A stretch of 64,000 bases of DNA from Styela clava (GCF_964204865.1 NC_135253.1:22728001-22792000); one strand, 5' to 3'; positions 42,871 through 53,665 are shown, counted from the first letter of the stretch. Program-made: numbers and translations. The notes: generated from the sequence alone by a model not told the origin.

Positions 42871-44946
42871 TCATTCTTCTAGGGGGCAGATTTTTGATGC
42901 GTGTCGAATATGTATGCCATTTATAGTTTTAACCGCGACAGTTCGGACTCGTCCGTCAGAACCAGGGGAAATTTGAATATCACGACCAAGTTGCCAACGT
43001 CCTCTCGGTGCAACGAGGTCAAAAACGAGCACCAGATTTCCTTCTTGTAAGTTTCGTTGTTCCTTCCGCCACTTACATCGTGTCATCAAATTCGGTAAGT
43101 AATCTTTTCGCCATCTTCTCCAAAACTGATTACAAATAGCTTCGGTTTGCCTCCATCGTTTTCTGTAGCATAATTTCATCACGTCTGAATCCAGTGGAAA
43201 CACTTCGGGCGAATGCCCTTTCAACAAACAATTTGGTGTAATGGCACTAAAGTCGGTTGGTTCGTCGCTCACTGTTGTAATGGGTCTACTATTCATGATG
43301 TCGGTAACCCTCGCAAACGCGGTCTTCAAGACTTCGTCGGTTACACGCACATTCCCCAGAACTGCTTTCAAAGCACGCTTTGCGGACTTTACTAATCTTT
43401 CCCAAACGCCACCAAAATGGGGAGCGTAAGGTGGAGTGAAATGCCATCCAATATTGTGTTTTAAGCACAGTTCTGCCACGCGAGATTCATCTATCGAGTT
43501 AAGGACGGTTTTCAGCTCTCGGGAACCACCAACTATATTTGATCCGTTGTCCGACCATATTTGAGATACAGGTCCTCGTTTCGCAATGAAAGACAAAAGT
43601 ACACATATGAAGGAATCAGTATCCATAGTCCATGCCATCTCAATGTGTACAGCTCTCATTGAAAGACAACAAAACAAACACCCCCATCGTTTCTCTAAAA
43701 CCCTGCCTCTCTTTGTTTGGATCGAGCCGAAGAAATCCAGCCCGACATTTTCGAACGGTCTTGCTTCAGTAACACGAACTTTGGGCAGATTCGACATCAG
43801 TGGGGTTCTGCAACTTGCTCGACGTCTTTTACATTCCCAACAATTATCAATTATTCGTTTGACAAGTTTTCTCCCTTTTATATGCCAGTAGCGCTCTCTT
43901 AATGCGCTAAGCGTGGCCTCTGGACCGGCATGTGCGAGTCGAATATGAGCAGCTTTCATTATCAACCATGAAATTCGACATGGGCAGTTCGAATCACATT
44001 TCAAACTTGAATACGGCAGTATAATAGGATGTTTCGAACGCAGTGGGATATTGGCATTTTCAAGACGGCCCCCGACGCGGATCACTTGTCCATCGAAAAA
44101 TGGCGTCAGATTAAGTAACGTTGATTTTGATGATAAATCTTCTCCGTTAGTTATGCATTTGCGCTCCACGCGGAAATGCTTGTTTTGAGCAGAAACTATC
44201 CAATACCGGCCCGCGAGTTCCAACTGTTTAGGAGTCACAAGTTGAGCTGGCAGCGAGCTATACGTCGGACATTTCACAGAAAGATTCTTAAAATACCGAG
44301 CTGCCAACAAAACCACGGCAGTTCGTTTGCATAAGGAAAACCACGAATCAAAACGTTCGACATCGACGACCTTTTCGATTTCCGAATCAAGTACTCCATC
44401 GCTGTTATCCGTAGTTATAAAACAATCTGCTAGTATGCATGTTTGATATTTAATCTCTTGGTCGTGGTCGTCAACTGCACGTAACGCTATCTGGCTTGGC
44501 CAATCACTTTCGGGCATGAGCAAAAACTCTGGTCCATGTAGCCATCGATCAGAATTTTCTAGAAATTTGGAAACCGTCATTCCCCTAGTGCAGTAATCAG
44601 CGGGATTCTGTGCGGAGTCGACGTACTTCCATTGGTGTGGCCGAGTGTGATCGAGTATTTCGCGAACGCGATTGGCTACAAATGTTTTAAATCTTCGAGT
44701 TTTATTTTTTAAATATCTCAATACACAAGTCGAGTCGGACCACATATGTACGTCGCCTAGTGGAAGGGATAGTTCTTTTCGGAGAAAACTTAACAATCGC
44801 ACGGCCAAGAGAGCACCTTGCAATTCTAAACGAGGCACGGTCATACCTTTCATAGGTGCGACTCTTGCTTTAGCCGCGATAAGACTACACTGAAAATTCT
44901 CCCGGGAATGCTTCGAAATTATGTATGCCACCGCGCCATATGCCAC
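42871..44946 (-). CDS. BEL pol C-terminal part: RNase H, integrase, DUF5641-like (copy 1)
   Basis: The frame is open up to 45054, so the Met at 44946 is not the real start: the first RNase H Asp (motif CDAS) lies upstream of it. From that Met, RNase H residues follow (Glu 41 in PRLEL, Asp 71 in WSDST, Asp 117 in NPADYCTRG). The integrase has an HHCC zinc-binding set (His 334, His 339, Cys 369, Cys 372) and a DDE triad (Asp 404, Asp 466, Glu 516 in GGVWE). The tail (about 600-691) resembles the DUF5641 module of BEL/Pao elements. This stretch has no internal stop, but it is separated from RT by the TGA at 45055-45057. It acts, in a complete element, on cDNA in virus-like particles and in integration. 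Confidence 0.9.
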   Translation of the reverse strand: MAYGAVAYIISKHSRENFQCSLIAAKARVAPMKGMTVPRLELQGALLAVRLLSFLRKELSLPLGDVHMWSDSTCVLRYLKNKTRRFKTFVANRVREILDHTRPHQWKYVDSAQNPADYCTRGMTVSKFLENSDRWLHGPEFLLMPESDWPSQIALRAVDDHDQEIKYQTCILADCFITTDNSDGVLDSEIEKVVDVERFDSWFSLCKRTAVVLLAARYFKNLSVKCPTYSSLPAQLVTPKQLELAGRYWIVSAQNKHFRVERKCITNGEDLSSKSTLLNLTPFFDGQVIRVGGRLENANIPLRSKHPIILPYSSLKCDSNCPCRISWLIMKAAHIRLAHAGPEATLSALRERYWHIKGRKLVKRIIDNCWECKRRRASCRTPLMSNLPKVRVTEARPFENVGLDFFGSIQTKRGRVLEKRWGCLFCCLSMRAVHIEMAWTMDTDSFICVLLSFIAKRGPVSQIWSDNGSNIVGGSRELKTVLNSIDESRVAELCLKHNIGWHFTPPYAPHFGGVWERLVKSAKRALKAVLGNVRVTDEVLKTAFARVTDIMNSRPITTVSDEPTDFSAITPNCLLKGHSPEVFPLDSDVMKLCYRKRWRQTEAICNQFWRRWRKDYLPNLMTRCKWRKEQRNLQEGNLVLVFDLVAPRGRWQLGRDIQISPGSDGRVRTVAVKTINGIHIRHASKICPLEE

Positions 44947-45054
44947 TTCTGATGCATCACAGAATATATGAATTTCATACGAGGAACTTTCACATTTAAC
45001 ACCTTTAAATTGACGTGGAATCGAAAAACTCTTTAAACATTTCAGCGAATTTAT

Positions 45055-47120
45055 TCAATTTTCCCAACACTTCAATCTCTTATTATCAAATACTTCGTCC
45101 CAAGCTAAGTTGTCACGCCAACATTCCCGCCGTAATAATTTGGCATACAAAATGATTGGTGCTACAAATCCTAATGGATCGAATATTGAACTGGTTACAC
45201 CAAGGGCCTTTCTTTTCGTGGTAAATTCAGTAAATTTCTGGTGGTCGAATATAAAGCAATCCTTCTCGATGTCCCAATGCAAGCCCAGAGCTTTTCTAAC
45301 AGGTAATCTGTCCAGATCTAAGTCAACATTAGTGACGACACGTCCACTGGATATTTCACGTAAAACCGATTTAGAATTCGAAACCCACTTGGTCAAGTTG
45401 AATCCTTTATCGTGTAACATCTTAATCATATCTTTAGCTGTCGATACCGCGGAATCAACATTCCATTTCGAAGTAAGTAAATCATCGACATAAAAGTCTC
45501 TATCGGTAGTTAATATTACGTCTCTAGGAAACTTGTTTCTACTATCGTACGCAGCTCTCTTCAAACAAAAGTTTGCGACATAAGGTGAATCCACAGCTCC
45601 AAAAATGCGAACTAAGAATTTATACACAACTGGCCGTTTGGTTGAAAAAAGGTCTTCCGACCAGAGAAAACGTGCAGAATCCGTATCATCTTCCGGCAAT
45701 CGAATCATATGAAACATGGCTTCTATATCGGCGCTTATAGCGATTGGTCTTTCCCGAAAACGTAAAAGCACCCCGACTAGATTATTGATCAAATCGCGCC
45801 CGGACATCAATCGACTGTTCAGACTGACGCCGCAGCAAGTAGATGCCGCGTCAAAAACAATTCTTAGTTTATTTGGCCCTTTGGGATTTTCAACGCCATG
45901 ATGAGGCAGAAACCAAGTTCGAGGACCGCGAAACGCCTTTTCATCTGAAGTTAGCTTACGCACCCAACCCCTTTCAATATTCTTCGCCATTTCTTTACAA
46001 TATAAGTTTCGCAAACGTTCGTTTCCTTGGAGTCGTTTTCTAAGATTTTCGAACCTGTTAAGCGCTACGTGTTCGTTTTGCGGCATTTCGCAATTTTCAT
46101 TTCTCCACATAAACCCAACCTCGTAATGACCGTCGATAAATCTAGTTTTTCTTTCCATCAAATTATCAGTTTGTCTATCTTCAATCGACTCGCTACGGGT
46201 CAAATTGTACGCCGTGCCTACAGCTTCAGTGGACCAAAATCGCTCGACTTGTTCTTGCAGCATGTTATACTGGTCACGCAAATCACAACACAGCATATTT
46301 GAAACAGTTTCATCTTCATTAGTCGCGCCTGAAGACCCGATCAAAGTCCAACCGAGAGGAGTTTTAATACCCACTGGTTCATGTTGCTGGCCGACTCTAC
46401 GTTCAAGCTGGAAATGCGCTAAGGGATTATCGGCTCCGATTAAAATCATGGCTTTGTTCGCTTCAATGTCGGTTAACGGAATATCCTGCAGGTGAGTCAT
46501 ATTGTGATCGTTCTTAAGGATTCTAGCTGGATGTGGTATGCGTGACTCGACCACAAACACTTTCTTAACATCAGAATTTGACCACTCTCGTCGTGAGCAG
46601 ATCGCACCGACAATTTCACCACCTCCGTATTTTGCGAAACGCCCTTATTGCATAAGGTGTTAATGGTTAGACACCTAGGACTTCCTTTTAAACCAAGTTT
46701 TTGTTTTAATTTGGGATGTATTATTGAGATTTGACTGGCAGAATCTAGAACAGCGATAGCATATTCAGAGGATCCCAATGGGCCTTTTACTACGACTGGT
46801 AAAAGCTGAAACTGAACACCATTAACGCCTGAAACATGAGAATTGGCAACGCCGCTCATATGAGGAGGGAGATCAGGCTGATTGTTATCACTCAATCTAT
46901 TAGGAACGACTCTCAAACCATGGATGGCTGAATGATGCTTACCAGGACAAACACGACACATATTGCGGAACCGGCACGAAATAGCTAAATGTCCAGGTTC
47001 GAGACAGTTGAAGCACAGGCGTGAATCTAGTAGAAATCTTCTTTTCGTGTCATTGGCACTAAACCTGAAGCTATCGCAGTTACTTAAAGAATGAAAACCA
47101 TTGCAATAGAAACATTGCAT
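45055..47120 (-). pseudogene. BEL pol N-terminal part with frameshift: zinc knuckles, protease, RT (copy 1)
   Basis: Two frames: 46497-47120 (zinc knuckles CX2CX3HX4C and CX2CX4HX4C, and a protease-like DSAS motif near residue 126) and 45055-46560 (RT). One base present in copy 2 (59352) is missing here between 46563 and 46564, ending the first frame early. The RT part keeps IVFDAAS, the SADIEAMFH motif-A Asp and the YVDD active site. The RT frame ends in TGA at 45055-45057 right after residues CWEN, where the family usually has a Trp. The knuckle/protease frame is -1 relative to gag and is open upstream of its Met into the gag overlap. Confidence 0.88.
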
Positions 47121-48811
47121 TCGCGGTTGTTCGAGCGGCTGATCTGAATGACCCGATAATAGGGATAAACCACATTCTTCTTAGGAAATGCCTGTCTGCG
47201 ATCGTCACGATCTATTTTAGTACTGAAAAGATTTGGTGAAAAAGGATTTCCTAATTCCTCGCATCGTTCCCACAACCACTGCTCGAAGTCCAGTAAACTC
47301 GGCATTTCGTCGGCACGAATCATATCAGTCACAAACTTATTCCAACTCGAGGTCAGTTCTGCCGGAATTCGCAATGCTGTCTTTCTAACATTTTCAATAC
47401 TATACAAATCTGCAAGCAATCGCATTTTCTTCAAATTTATCACAATGTCGCGAACTTCAGAATGAATATCGGATATTTTTCGGATACTGAATTCTTTTAC
47501 TCGTCTACCATCTACAACCTTCTCGATAAAGGCCCGAGCAATCGTCACCCGTTGGCCGAATATATGTTTCAATTCACTCAACGCGACAATATAATTACTT
47601 CCCACCGTGCCTAAGCCATCGACATGTCGTTTAGCCACCCCCGTCAAAGACGCGACTAAGCGAACCATACGCGAACCGTCGTCGTCAAGAGAACTGTGTA
47701 CATCATCAAAAAATAACTCCATAAAGTTTGGCCATTCTAGGGGCGTTCCGCTAAAACTAGGAATCGTAATCGGTGATAAATGGTGCTGGGACAATATTCT
47801 AGAATTCAACTGTAATGATAACATAGTTTGTTCCTCTACTGACATATTAAAAGAATTACCATAAAATTTACCAGACTGGTTAGGTTCCAAGTGGTCAATC
47901 CACGCGTCGACTGCTTCTTGTGGTATAAGCATTCTGTTTGCAGGAGACGGGCGTTTGTAAGTTCGTGCTGCCGGGAAGTGCAATTCTTTGGTCTTTTCTG
48001 AATTTGTTATCACTTGACTCTTCGTCGGAACAAAAAAGTTCGCTGCACTTCGTCTGCATGTTGACTCTAACGGATATTCAATATTGACGCCACGGAAGTT
48101 ATCTTTAGGCATCTTTTTGGTAGCCAATTCAGTCTTTTCTTGTTCAATTTCACGCATAAGTTCGTCAGCTTGGCGACGTGTTAGATCTGCCATTCGTTCT
48201 TTTTCGTTTATGTCTCGACGTTTGGTATCAAGGCGACGCTCTAGTGCTGATATTTTATTGCGAATGGTATCTTCTTCTGTGAGAAAGTCTCGTTTAGCCA
48301 TACGTACAAGAGAATCGGCTCTTTCTACCTCTCGTTCTTGCTCAAGTTGCAATCGCTTCAGTGATTCAACACTGCATTTGCTTGTATTGGATTCGACAGA
48401 CCCGTGATCAGAAACGATCTCCTCGTCAAGGTAAGAATTAATTCTGCTTTCAATTTGATCGATTTTCGATAACATCATTTGCCTTCCAGTTTCATATTTC
48501 TTCAAAACATTTGGATTACGGGTAGTCGGAATGAGTTTATCCATCACTTGGTCATAAGCAATTCGTTTAACATGAAGTCCAATATTAAGATCAGTAACGA
48601 TAGAATTTTGAGCATTTTCAGTAATCGATTTTGAAATTCTGTCGCACAAACCATTTAGTTCATTTTGTAGTCGGACTCGTTCGTGGCATAATACATTGCG
48701 TCCAATAGTTTCAGAGTTACCGTCGTCTGTTTCCGCGAGAGGAACTGCAGGCGAAGAAGAAGCTTCTCGTCTATTCAAATATTGTGTAATTGATTCATCT
48801 GCTTCGTTCAT
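47084..48811 (-). CDS. gag: BEL/Pao Gag (copy 1), intact
   Basis: 575 residues; the start Met lies 28 nt past the 5' LTR, with no earlier in-frame Met. A highly charged segment at about residues 155-245 looks like a coiled coil. The DUF1759-like region begins near residue 347 (IPSFSGTPLEWPNF), as in BEL/Pao Gags, and would form the particle-assembly domain. The nucleocapsid zinc knuckles are not in this frame: they sit in the overlapping -1 frame from about 47,120. Intact here; the copy at 59873-61600 has a stop codon at residue 333. Confidence 0.9.
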   Translation of the reverse strand: MNEADESITQYLNRREASSSPAVPLAETDDGNSETIGRNVLCHERVRLQNELNGLCDRISKSITENAQNSIVTDLNIGLHVKRIAYDQVMDKLIPTTRNPNVLKKYETGRQMMLSKIDQIESRINSYLDEEIVSDHGSVESNTSKCSVESLKRLQLEQEREVERADSLVRMAKRDFLTEEDTIRNKISALERRLDTKRRDINEKERMADLTRRQADELMREIEQEKTELATKKMPKDNFRGVNIEYPLESTCRRSAANFFVPTKSQVITNSEKTKELHFPAARTYKRPSPANRMLIPQEAVDAWIDHLEPNQSGKFYGNSFNMSVEEQTMLSLQLNSRILSQHHLSPITIPSFSGTPLEWPNFMELFFDDVHSSLDDDGSRMVRLVASLTGVAKRHVDGLGTVGSNYIVALSELKHIFGQRVTIARAFIEKVVDGRRVKEFSIRKISDIHSEVRDIVINLKKMRLLADLYSIENVRKTALRIPAELTSSWNKFVTDMIRADEMPSLLDFEQWLWERCEELGNPFSPNLFSTKIDRDDRRQAFPKKNVVYPYYRVIQISRSNNRECNVSIAMVFIL

Positions 48812-48839
48812 CGTCGTCGCAAGGAGATTTGTTCAACTT

Positions 48840-49446
48840 TGTCACTTTTGGGACCCGGAAATGATAAGTCGATTTGCCAGACTCGTTTTATTGAAAGTAT
48901 TCAAAACGGTTGACTAAAATACAAATGAAATAATTAGCACCAAATAAATCAAAGACAAATGATACAGAAAATAAAACTAATACACACACAAAACAACTCC
49001 ATATAACAGCATAGTCCCAAAACGACAGATATACAACCAAGGTAAAACAGTAACTATAAATGCAATACAATACGAGCTGTAGACATGCAAATATCATAAT
49101 GTTATATCGAACGATTCGAAATACAGTATAAAAGAAGAATATTGAATGAATTCAAACTTCAACGTTATAAAGGCGATGTAACCTTAAACTGCCATAACAA
49201 GAAATGAAATCCTAAACTGCTACCACCAGAAATGCAATCTTAAACATCTTGCTGAGCTTAGGGGACGATAATAAAATAAATACGTAACACGATAACACGT
49301 GAAAGAGAAAAATGCGACACGTCGAATACGAGAAAACAACACAGTAATGATGACGACGACGAGATAGCGATAATCATCACGATGACGATGTACAACTGAA
49401 GGAATCCTAACTAAACTAAACTTTAGGACCACACGGACTGCCGACA
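48840..49446 (-). repeat. 5' LTR of BEL copy 1
   Basis: 607 bp, starts TGTCGGCAG and ends AAAGTGACA on the coding strand. Any promoter and polyadenylation signals would be here; I did not resolve a TATA box. Confidence 0.93.
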
Positions 49447-49472
49447 CTAACCACTATACGATCACAGCGTTT

Positions 49473-49544
49473 TAGCAGAGGATAGTTTCGATCCATCGAC
49501 CTCTGGGTTATGAGACCAACACGCTTCCGCTGCGCCACACTGCT
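49473..49544 (-). tRNA. tRNA-iMet (CAT), variant
   Basis: U31-type with an acceptor mismatch and a T-stem change. Its His partner is the gene split by BEL copy 1. Confidence 0.65.
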
Positions 49545-49697
49545 ACTGACACAACGCAAATTCCGCTTCTAATAATCAATCAAACTCTGGGTTATGAGCC
49601 CAGCATGTTTCCGCTTCGCCACTCTGCTACTCGGAATACGGAGTTGTCCTTCAAAACGTGGAGTTTCAAAAAAACGCAATGAAAATTAAATTACCGA

Positions 49698-49769
49698 TGC
49701 TGTGACCAGGATTCGAACCTGGGTTATCACGGCCACAACGTGAGGTACTAACCACTATACGATCACAGC
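49698..49769 (-). tRNA. tRNA-His (GTG)
   Basis: Consensus copy. Confidence 0.93.
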
Positions 49770-49773
49770 GTAT

Positions 49774-49845
49774 TAGCAGAGGATGGTTTCGATCCATCGA
49801 CCTCTGGGTTATGAGCCCAGCACGCTTCCGCTGCGCCACTCTGCT
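49774..49845 (-). tRNA. tRNA-iMet (CAT)
   Basis: Consensus copy. Confidence 0.92.
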
Positions 49846-50344
49846 ACTCACACAATGCCAATTCCGCTTCTAATAATCAATCAAACTCTGGGTTATGAGC
49901 CCAGCACGCTTCCGATTCGCCACTCTGCTACTCGGAATACGGAGTTGTCCTTCAAAACGTGGAGTTTCCTTCCTTTTCTAATAATAAATAAACAAATTTT
50001 TAATTCAGAACTTCAGTTTTTCACCTATGTTTTCATATGTATTTTCAAAATGACTGAAATATTTTCTGACAAATTCGTTCTACAAAATTCAAACTGAAAA
50101 GTCGGGTAATTCAAAGGAAAGCTCCGATGCTGTGAGCAGAATTTGAACTTGGGTTATAACGGCCATAACATGAGGTACTAACCACTATACGATCAAAGTT
50201 TGACGCAGATGATGATTTAAATTCATCAAACTCTGGGTCATGGGCCCAGAACGTTTCCGCTTCGCCACTCTGCTACTCGGAATACGGAGTTGTCCTTCAA
50301 AACGTGGAGTTTCAAAAAAAACGCAATGAAAATTAAATTACCGA

Positions 50345-50416
50345 TGATGTGACCAGGATTCGAACCTGGCTTTTCACGGCCACAACGTGAGGTACTAACC
50401 ACTATACGATCACAGC
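50345..50416 (-). tRNA. tRNA-His (GTG), variant
   Basis: An acceptor mismatch, an altered T stem/variable junction and an anticodon-stem change. Confidence 0.68.
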
Positions 50417-50420
50417 GTTT

Positions 50421-50492
50421 TAGCAGAGGATGGTTTCGATCCATCGACCTCTGGGTTATGAGCCCAGCACGCTTCCGCTGCGCCACTCTGCT
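50421..50492 (-). tRNA. tRNA-iMet (CAT)
   Basis: Consensus copy. Confidence 0.92.
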
Positions 50493-50877
50493 GCTTGCAT
50501 AATGCAACTTCCTCTTCTAATAATGAATAAACAAGATTTTATTACCGAACTTCAGTTTTCAACCTTTGTTTTCATAGGTGTTTTGAAAATGACTTCAAAA
50601 TTTAATTTCGTCTTTCAAAGTTTAAACTAAAAAGTCGGATAATTCAAAGGAAAGCTCCGATGCTGTGAGCAGAATTCGAACTTGGGATATAACGGCCATA
50701 ACACGAGGTACTAACCACTATACGATCAAAGTTTGACGCAGATGATGATTTCAATTCATCAAACTCTGGGTCATGGGCACAGAACGTTTCCGCTTCGCCA
50801 CTCTGCTACTCGGAATACGGAGTTGTCCTTCAAAACGTGGCGTTTCAAAAAAACAGCAATGAAAATTAAATTACCGA

Positions 50878-50949
50878 TGCTGTGACCAGGATTCGAACCT
50901 GGGTTATCACGGCCACAACGTGAGGTACTAACCACTATACGATCACAGC
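50878..50949 (-). tRNA. tRNA-His (GTG)
   Basis: Consensus copy. Confidence 0.93.
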
Positions 50950-50953
50950 GTCT

Positions 50954-51025
50954 TAGAAGAGGATGGTTTCGATTCATCGACCTCTGGGTTATGAGCCCAG
51001 CACGCTTCCGCTGCGCCACTCTGCT
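50954..51025 (-). tRNA. tRNA-iMet (CAT), variant
   Basis: One acceptor change near the 3' end and one T-stem change. Confidence 0.78.
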
Positions 51026-51084
51026 GCTTGCATAATGCAACTTCCTCTTCTAATAATAAATAAACATGAAAATTAAATTACCGA

Positions 51085-51156
51085 TGCTGTGACCAGGATT
51101 CGAACCTGGGTTATCACGGCCACAACGTGAGGTACTAAATACTATACAATCACAGC
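51085..51156 (-). tRNA. tRNA-His (GTG), A-box damaged
   Basis: Same D-loop loss as 37156-37227. Confidence 0.6.
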
Positions 51157-51160
51157 GTCT

Positions 51161-51232
51161 TAGCAGAGGATGGTTTCGATCCATCGACCTCTGGGCTATG
51201 AGCCCAGCACGTTTCCGCTGCGCCACTCTGCT
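51161..51232 (-). tRNA. tRNA-iMet (CAT), loop variant
   Basis: A38 to G and one D-arm change. Confidence 0.78.
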
Positions 51233-51620
51233 GCTTGCACAATGCAACTTCCTCTTCTAATAATAAATAAACATTATTTTATTACAGAACTTAAGTTTTT
51301 CATCTTTGTTTTCATAGGTGTTTTGAAAATGACTTCAAAATTTAAATTCGTTCTTCAAAGTTTAAACTAAAAAGTCGGGTAATTCAAAGGAAAGCACCGA
51401 TGCTGTGAGCAGAATTCGAACTTCGGTTATAACGGACATAACATGAGGTACTAACCACTATACGATCAAAGCATTTTGACGCAGATGATTATTTCAATTC
51501 TTCAAATTCTGGGTCATGGGCCCAGAACGTTTCCGCTTCGCCACTCTGCTACTCGGAATACGGAGTTGTCCTTCAAAACGTGGAGTTTCAAAAAAAATGC
51601 AATGAAAATTAAATTACCGA

Positions 51621-51692
51621 TGCTGTGACCAGGATTCAAACCTGGGTTATCATGGCCACAGCGTGAGGTACTAACCACTATACGATCAGAGC
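51621..51692 (-). tRNA. tRNA-His (GTG), variant
   Basis: T-loop G57 to T, one acceptor change and anticodon-arm changes; GTG kept. Confidence 0.58.
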
Positions 51693-51696
51693 GTTT

Positions 51697-51768
51697 TAGC
51701 AGAGGATGGTTTCGATTCATCGACATCTGGGTTATGAGACCAGCACGCTTCCGCTTCGCCACTCTGCT
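51697..51768 (-). tRNA. tRNA-iMet (CAT), variant
   Basis: U31, a T-stem change and a B-type D stem. Confidence 0.65.
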
Positions 51769-51838
51769 ACTCGGAATACGGAGTTGTCCTTCAAAACGTG
51801 GAGTTTTAAAAAAAACGCAATGAAAATTAAATTACCGA

Positions 51839-51910
51839 TGCTGTGACCAGGATTCAAACCTGGGTTATCACGGCCACAGCGTGAGGTACTAACCACTATA
51901 CGATCAGAGC
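51839..51910 (-). tRNA. tRNA-His (GTG), variant
   Basis: As 51621-51692 but with a consensus lower anticodon stem. Confidence 0.6.
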
Positions 51911-51914
51911 GTTT

Positions 51915-51986
51915 TAGCAGAGGATGGTTTCGATCCATCGACATCTGGGTTATGAGACCAGCACGCTTCCGCTTCGCCACTCTGCT
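51915..51986 (-). tRNA. tRNA-iMet (CAT), variant
   Basis: U31 and a B-type D stem; T arm is consensus. Confidence 0.68.
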
Positions 51987-52056
51987 ACTCGGAATACGGA
52001 GTTGTCCTTCAAAACGTGGAGTTTTAAAAAAAACGCAATGAAAATTAAATTACCGA

Positions 52057-52128
52057 TGCTGTGACCAGGATTAGAACCTGGGTTATCACGGCCACAACGT
52101 GAGGTACTAACCACTATACGATCACAGC
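52057..52128 (-). tRNA. tRNA-His (GTG), T-loop change
   Basis: G57 to T in the B box; otherwise consensus. Confidence 0.72.
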
Positions 52129-52132
52129 GTTT

Positions 52133-52204
52133 TAGCAGAGGATGGTTTCGATCCATCGACCTCTGGGTTATGAGCCCAGCACGCTTCCGCTGCGCCACTC
52201 TGCT
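52133..52204 (-). tRNA. tRNA-iMet (CAT)
   Basis: Consensus copy. Confidence 0.92.
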
Positions 52205-52687
52205 GCTTGCATAATGCAACTTCCTCTTCTAATAATAAATAAACAAGATTTTATTAGAGAACTTAAGTTTTTCATCTTTGTTTTCATAGGTGTTTTGAAA
52301 ATGACTTCGAAATTTAAATTCGTCCTTCAAAGTTTAAACCATCAAGTCGGGTAATTCTGTCAGACTGAAATGTTATCTGACAAATTCGTCCTACAAAATT
52401 TAAACTGAAAAGTCGGGTTATTCAAAGGAAAGCTCCGATGCTGTGAGCAGAATTCGAACTTGGGTTATAACGGCCATAACATGAGGTACTAACCACTATG
52501 CGATAAAAGCATCTTGACGCAGACGATGATTTCAATTCATCAAACTCTGGGTCATGGTCCCAGAACGTTTCCGCTTCGCCACTCTGCTACTCGGAAGACG
52601 GATCTGTCCTTCAAAACGTGGAGTTTCAAAAAAACAGCAATGAAAATTAAATTACCGATGCTGTAGCAATGAAAATTAAATTACCGA

Positions 52688-52759
52688 TGCTGTGACCAGG
52701 ATTCGAACCTGGGTTATCACGGCCACAACGTGAGGTACTAAATACTATACAATCACAGC
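52688..52759 (-). tRNA. tRNA-His (GTG), A-box damaged
   Basis: Same D-loop loss as 37156-37227. Confidence 0.6.
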
Positions 52760-52763
52760 GTCT

Positions 52764-52835
52764 TAGCAGAGGATGGTTTCGATCCATCGACCTCTGGGTT
52801 ATGAGCCCAGCACGCTTCCGCTGCGCCACTCTGCT
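52764..52835 (-). tRNA. tRNA-iMet (CAT)
   Basis: Consensus; the duplicate at 38769 has 37G. Confidence 0.92.
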
Positions 52836-53216
52836 GCTTGCATAATGCAACTTCCTCTTCTAATAATAAATAAACATTATTTTATTACAGAACTTAAGTT
52901 TTTCAACTTTATTTTCATAGGTGTTTTGAAAATGACTTCAAAATTTAAATTCGTCCTTCAAAGTTTAAACTAAAAAGTCGGGTAATTCAAAGGAAAGAAC
53001 CGATGCTGTGAGCAGAATTCGAACTTCGGTTATAACGGACATAACATGAGGTACTAACCACTATACGATCGAAGCATTTTGACGCAGATGATGATTTCAA
53101 TTCTTCAAATTCTGGGTCATGGGCCCAGAACGTTTCCGCTTCGCCACTCTGCTACTCGGAATACGGAGTTGTCCTTCAAAATGTGGAGTTTCAAAAAAAC
53201 GCAATTAAATTACCGA

Positions 53217-53288
53217 TGCTGTGACCAGGATTCGAACCTGGGTTATCACAGCCACAACGTGAGGTACTAACCACTATACGATCACAGC
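53217..53288 (-). tRNA. tRNA-His (GTG)
   Basis: Duplicate of 39228-39299. Confidence 0.88.
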
Positions 53289-53292
53289 GTCT

Positions 53293-53364
53293 TAGCAGAA
53301 GATGGTTTCGATCCATCGACCTCTGGGTTATGAGCCCAGCACGCTTCCGCTGCGCCACTCTGCT
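53293..53364 (-). tRNA. tRNA-iMet (CAT)
   Basis: Duplicate of 39304-39375. Confidence 0.9.
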
Positions 53365-53517
53365 ACTCAAACAATGCAAATTCCGCTCCTAATAATCAAT
53401 CAAACTCTGGGTTAAGAGCCCAGTACGTTTCCGCTTCGCCACTCTGCTACTCGGAATACGGAGTTGTCCTTCAAAATGTGGAGTTTCAAAAAAACGCAAT
53501 TAAAATTAAATTACCGA

Positions 53518-53589
53518 TGCTGTGACCAGGATTCGAACCTGGGTTATCACAGCCACAACGTGAGGTACTAACCACTATACGATCACAGC
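53518..53589 (-). tRNA. tRNA-His (GTG)
   Basis: Duplicate of 39529-39600. Confidence 0.88.
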
Positions 53590-53593
53590 GTCT

Positions 53594-53665
53594 TAGCAGA
53601 AGATGGTTTCGATCCATCGACCTCTGGGTTATGAGCCCAGCACGCTTCCGCTGCGCCACTCTGCT
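53594..53665 (-). tRNA. tRNA-iMet (CAT)
   Basis: 7:66 wobble only. Confidence 0.9.

Larger units (their letters stand above)
42236..49446 (-). mobile_element. BEL/Pao LTR retrotransposon, copy 1
   Basis: A full-length element of 7,211 bp with 607-bp LTRs that begin TG and end CA, bounded by the 5-bp duplication CTAAC (42231-42235 and 49447-49451). Order on the minus strand: 5' LTR, 28-nt leader, gag, pol (zinc knuckles, protease, RT, RNase H, integrase), 3' LTR. Domain order and the DUF1759-like Gag and DUF5641-like C-terminus assign it to BEL/Pao. No env-like ORF. A 1-bp deletion in pol and an in-frame stop between RT and RNase H make it defective. I could not identify a primer-binding site complementary to a tRNA 3' end. 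Confidence 0.93.

Noticed and set aside
48812-48839. tRNA primer-binding site next to the 5' LTR
   Set aside because: I looked for a TGG-starting complement to a tRNA 3' end in the 28-nt leader and found none convincing, so none is annotated.
43213-48917. Plus-strand ORFs of 60-127 residues inside the BEL elements
   Set aside because: Antisense shadows of gag and pol on the minus strand.
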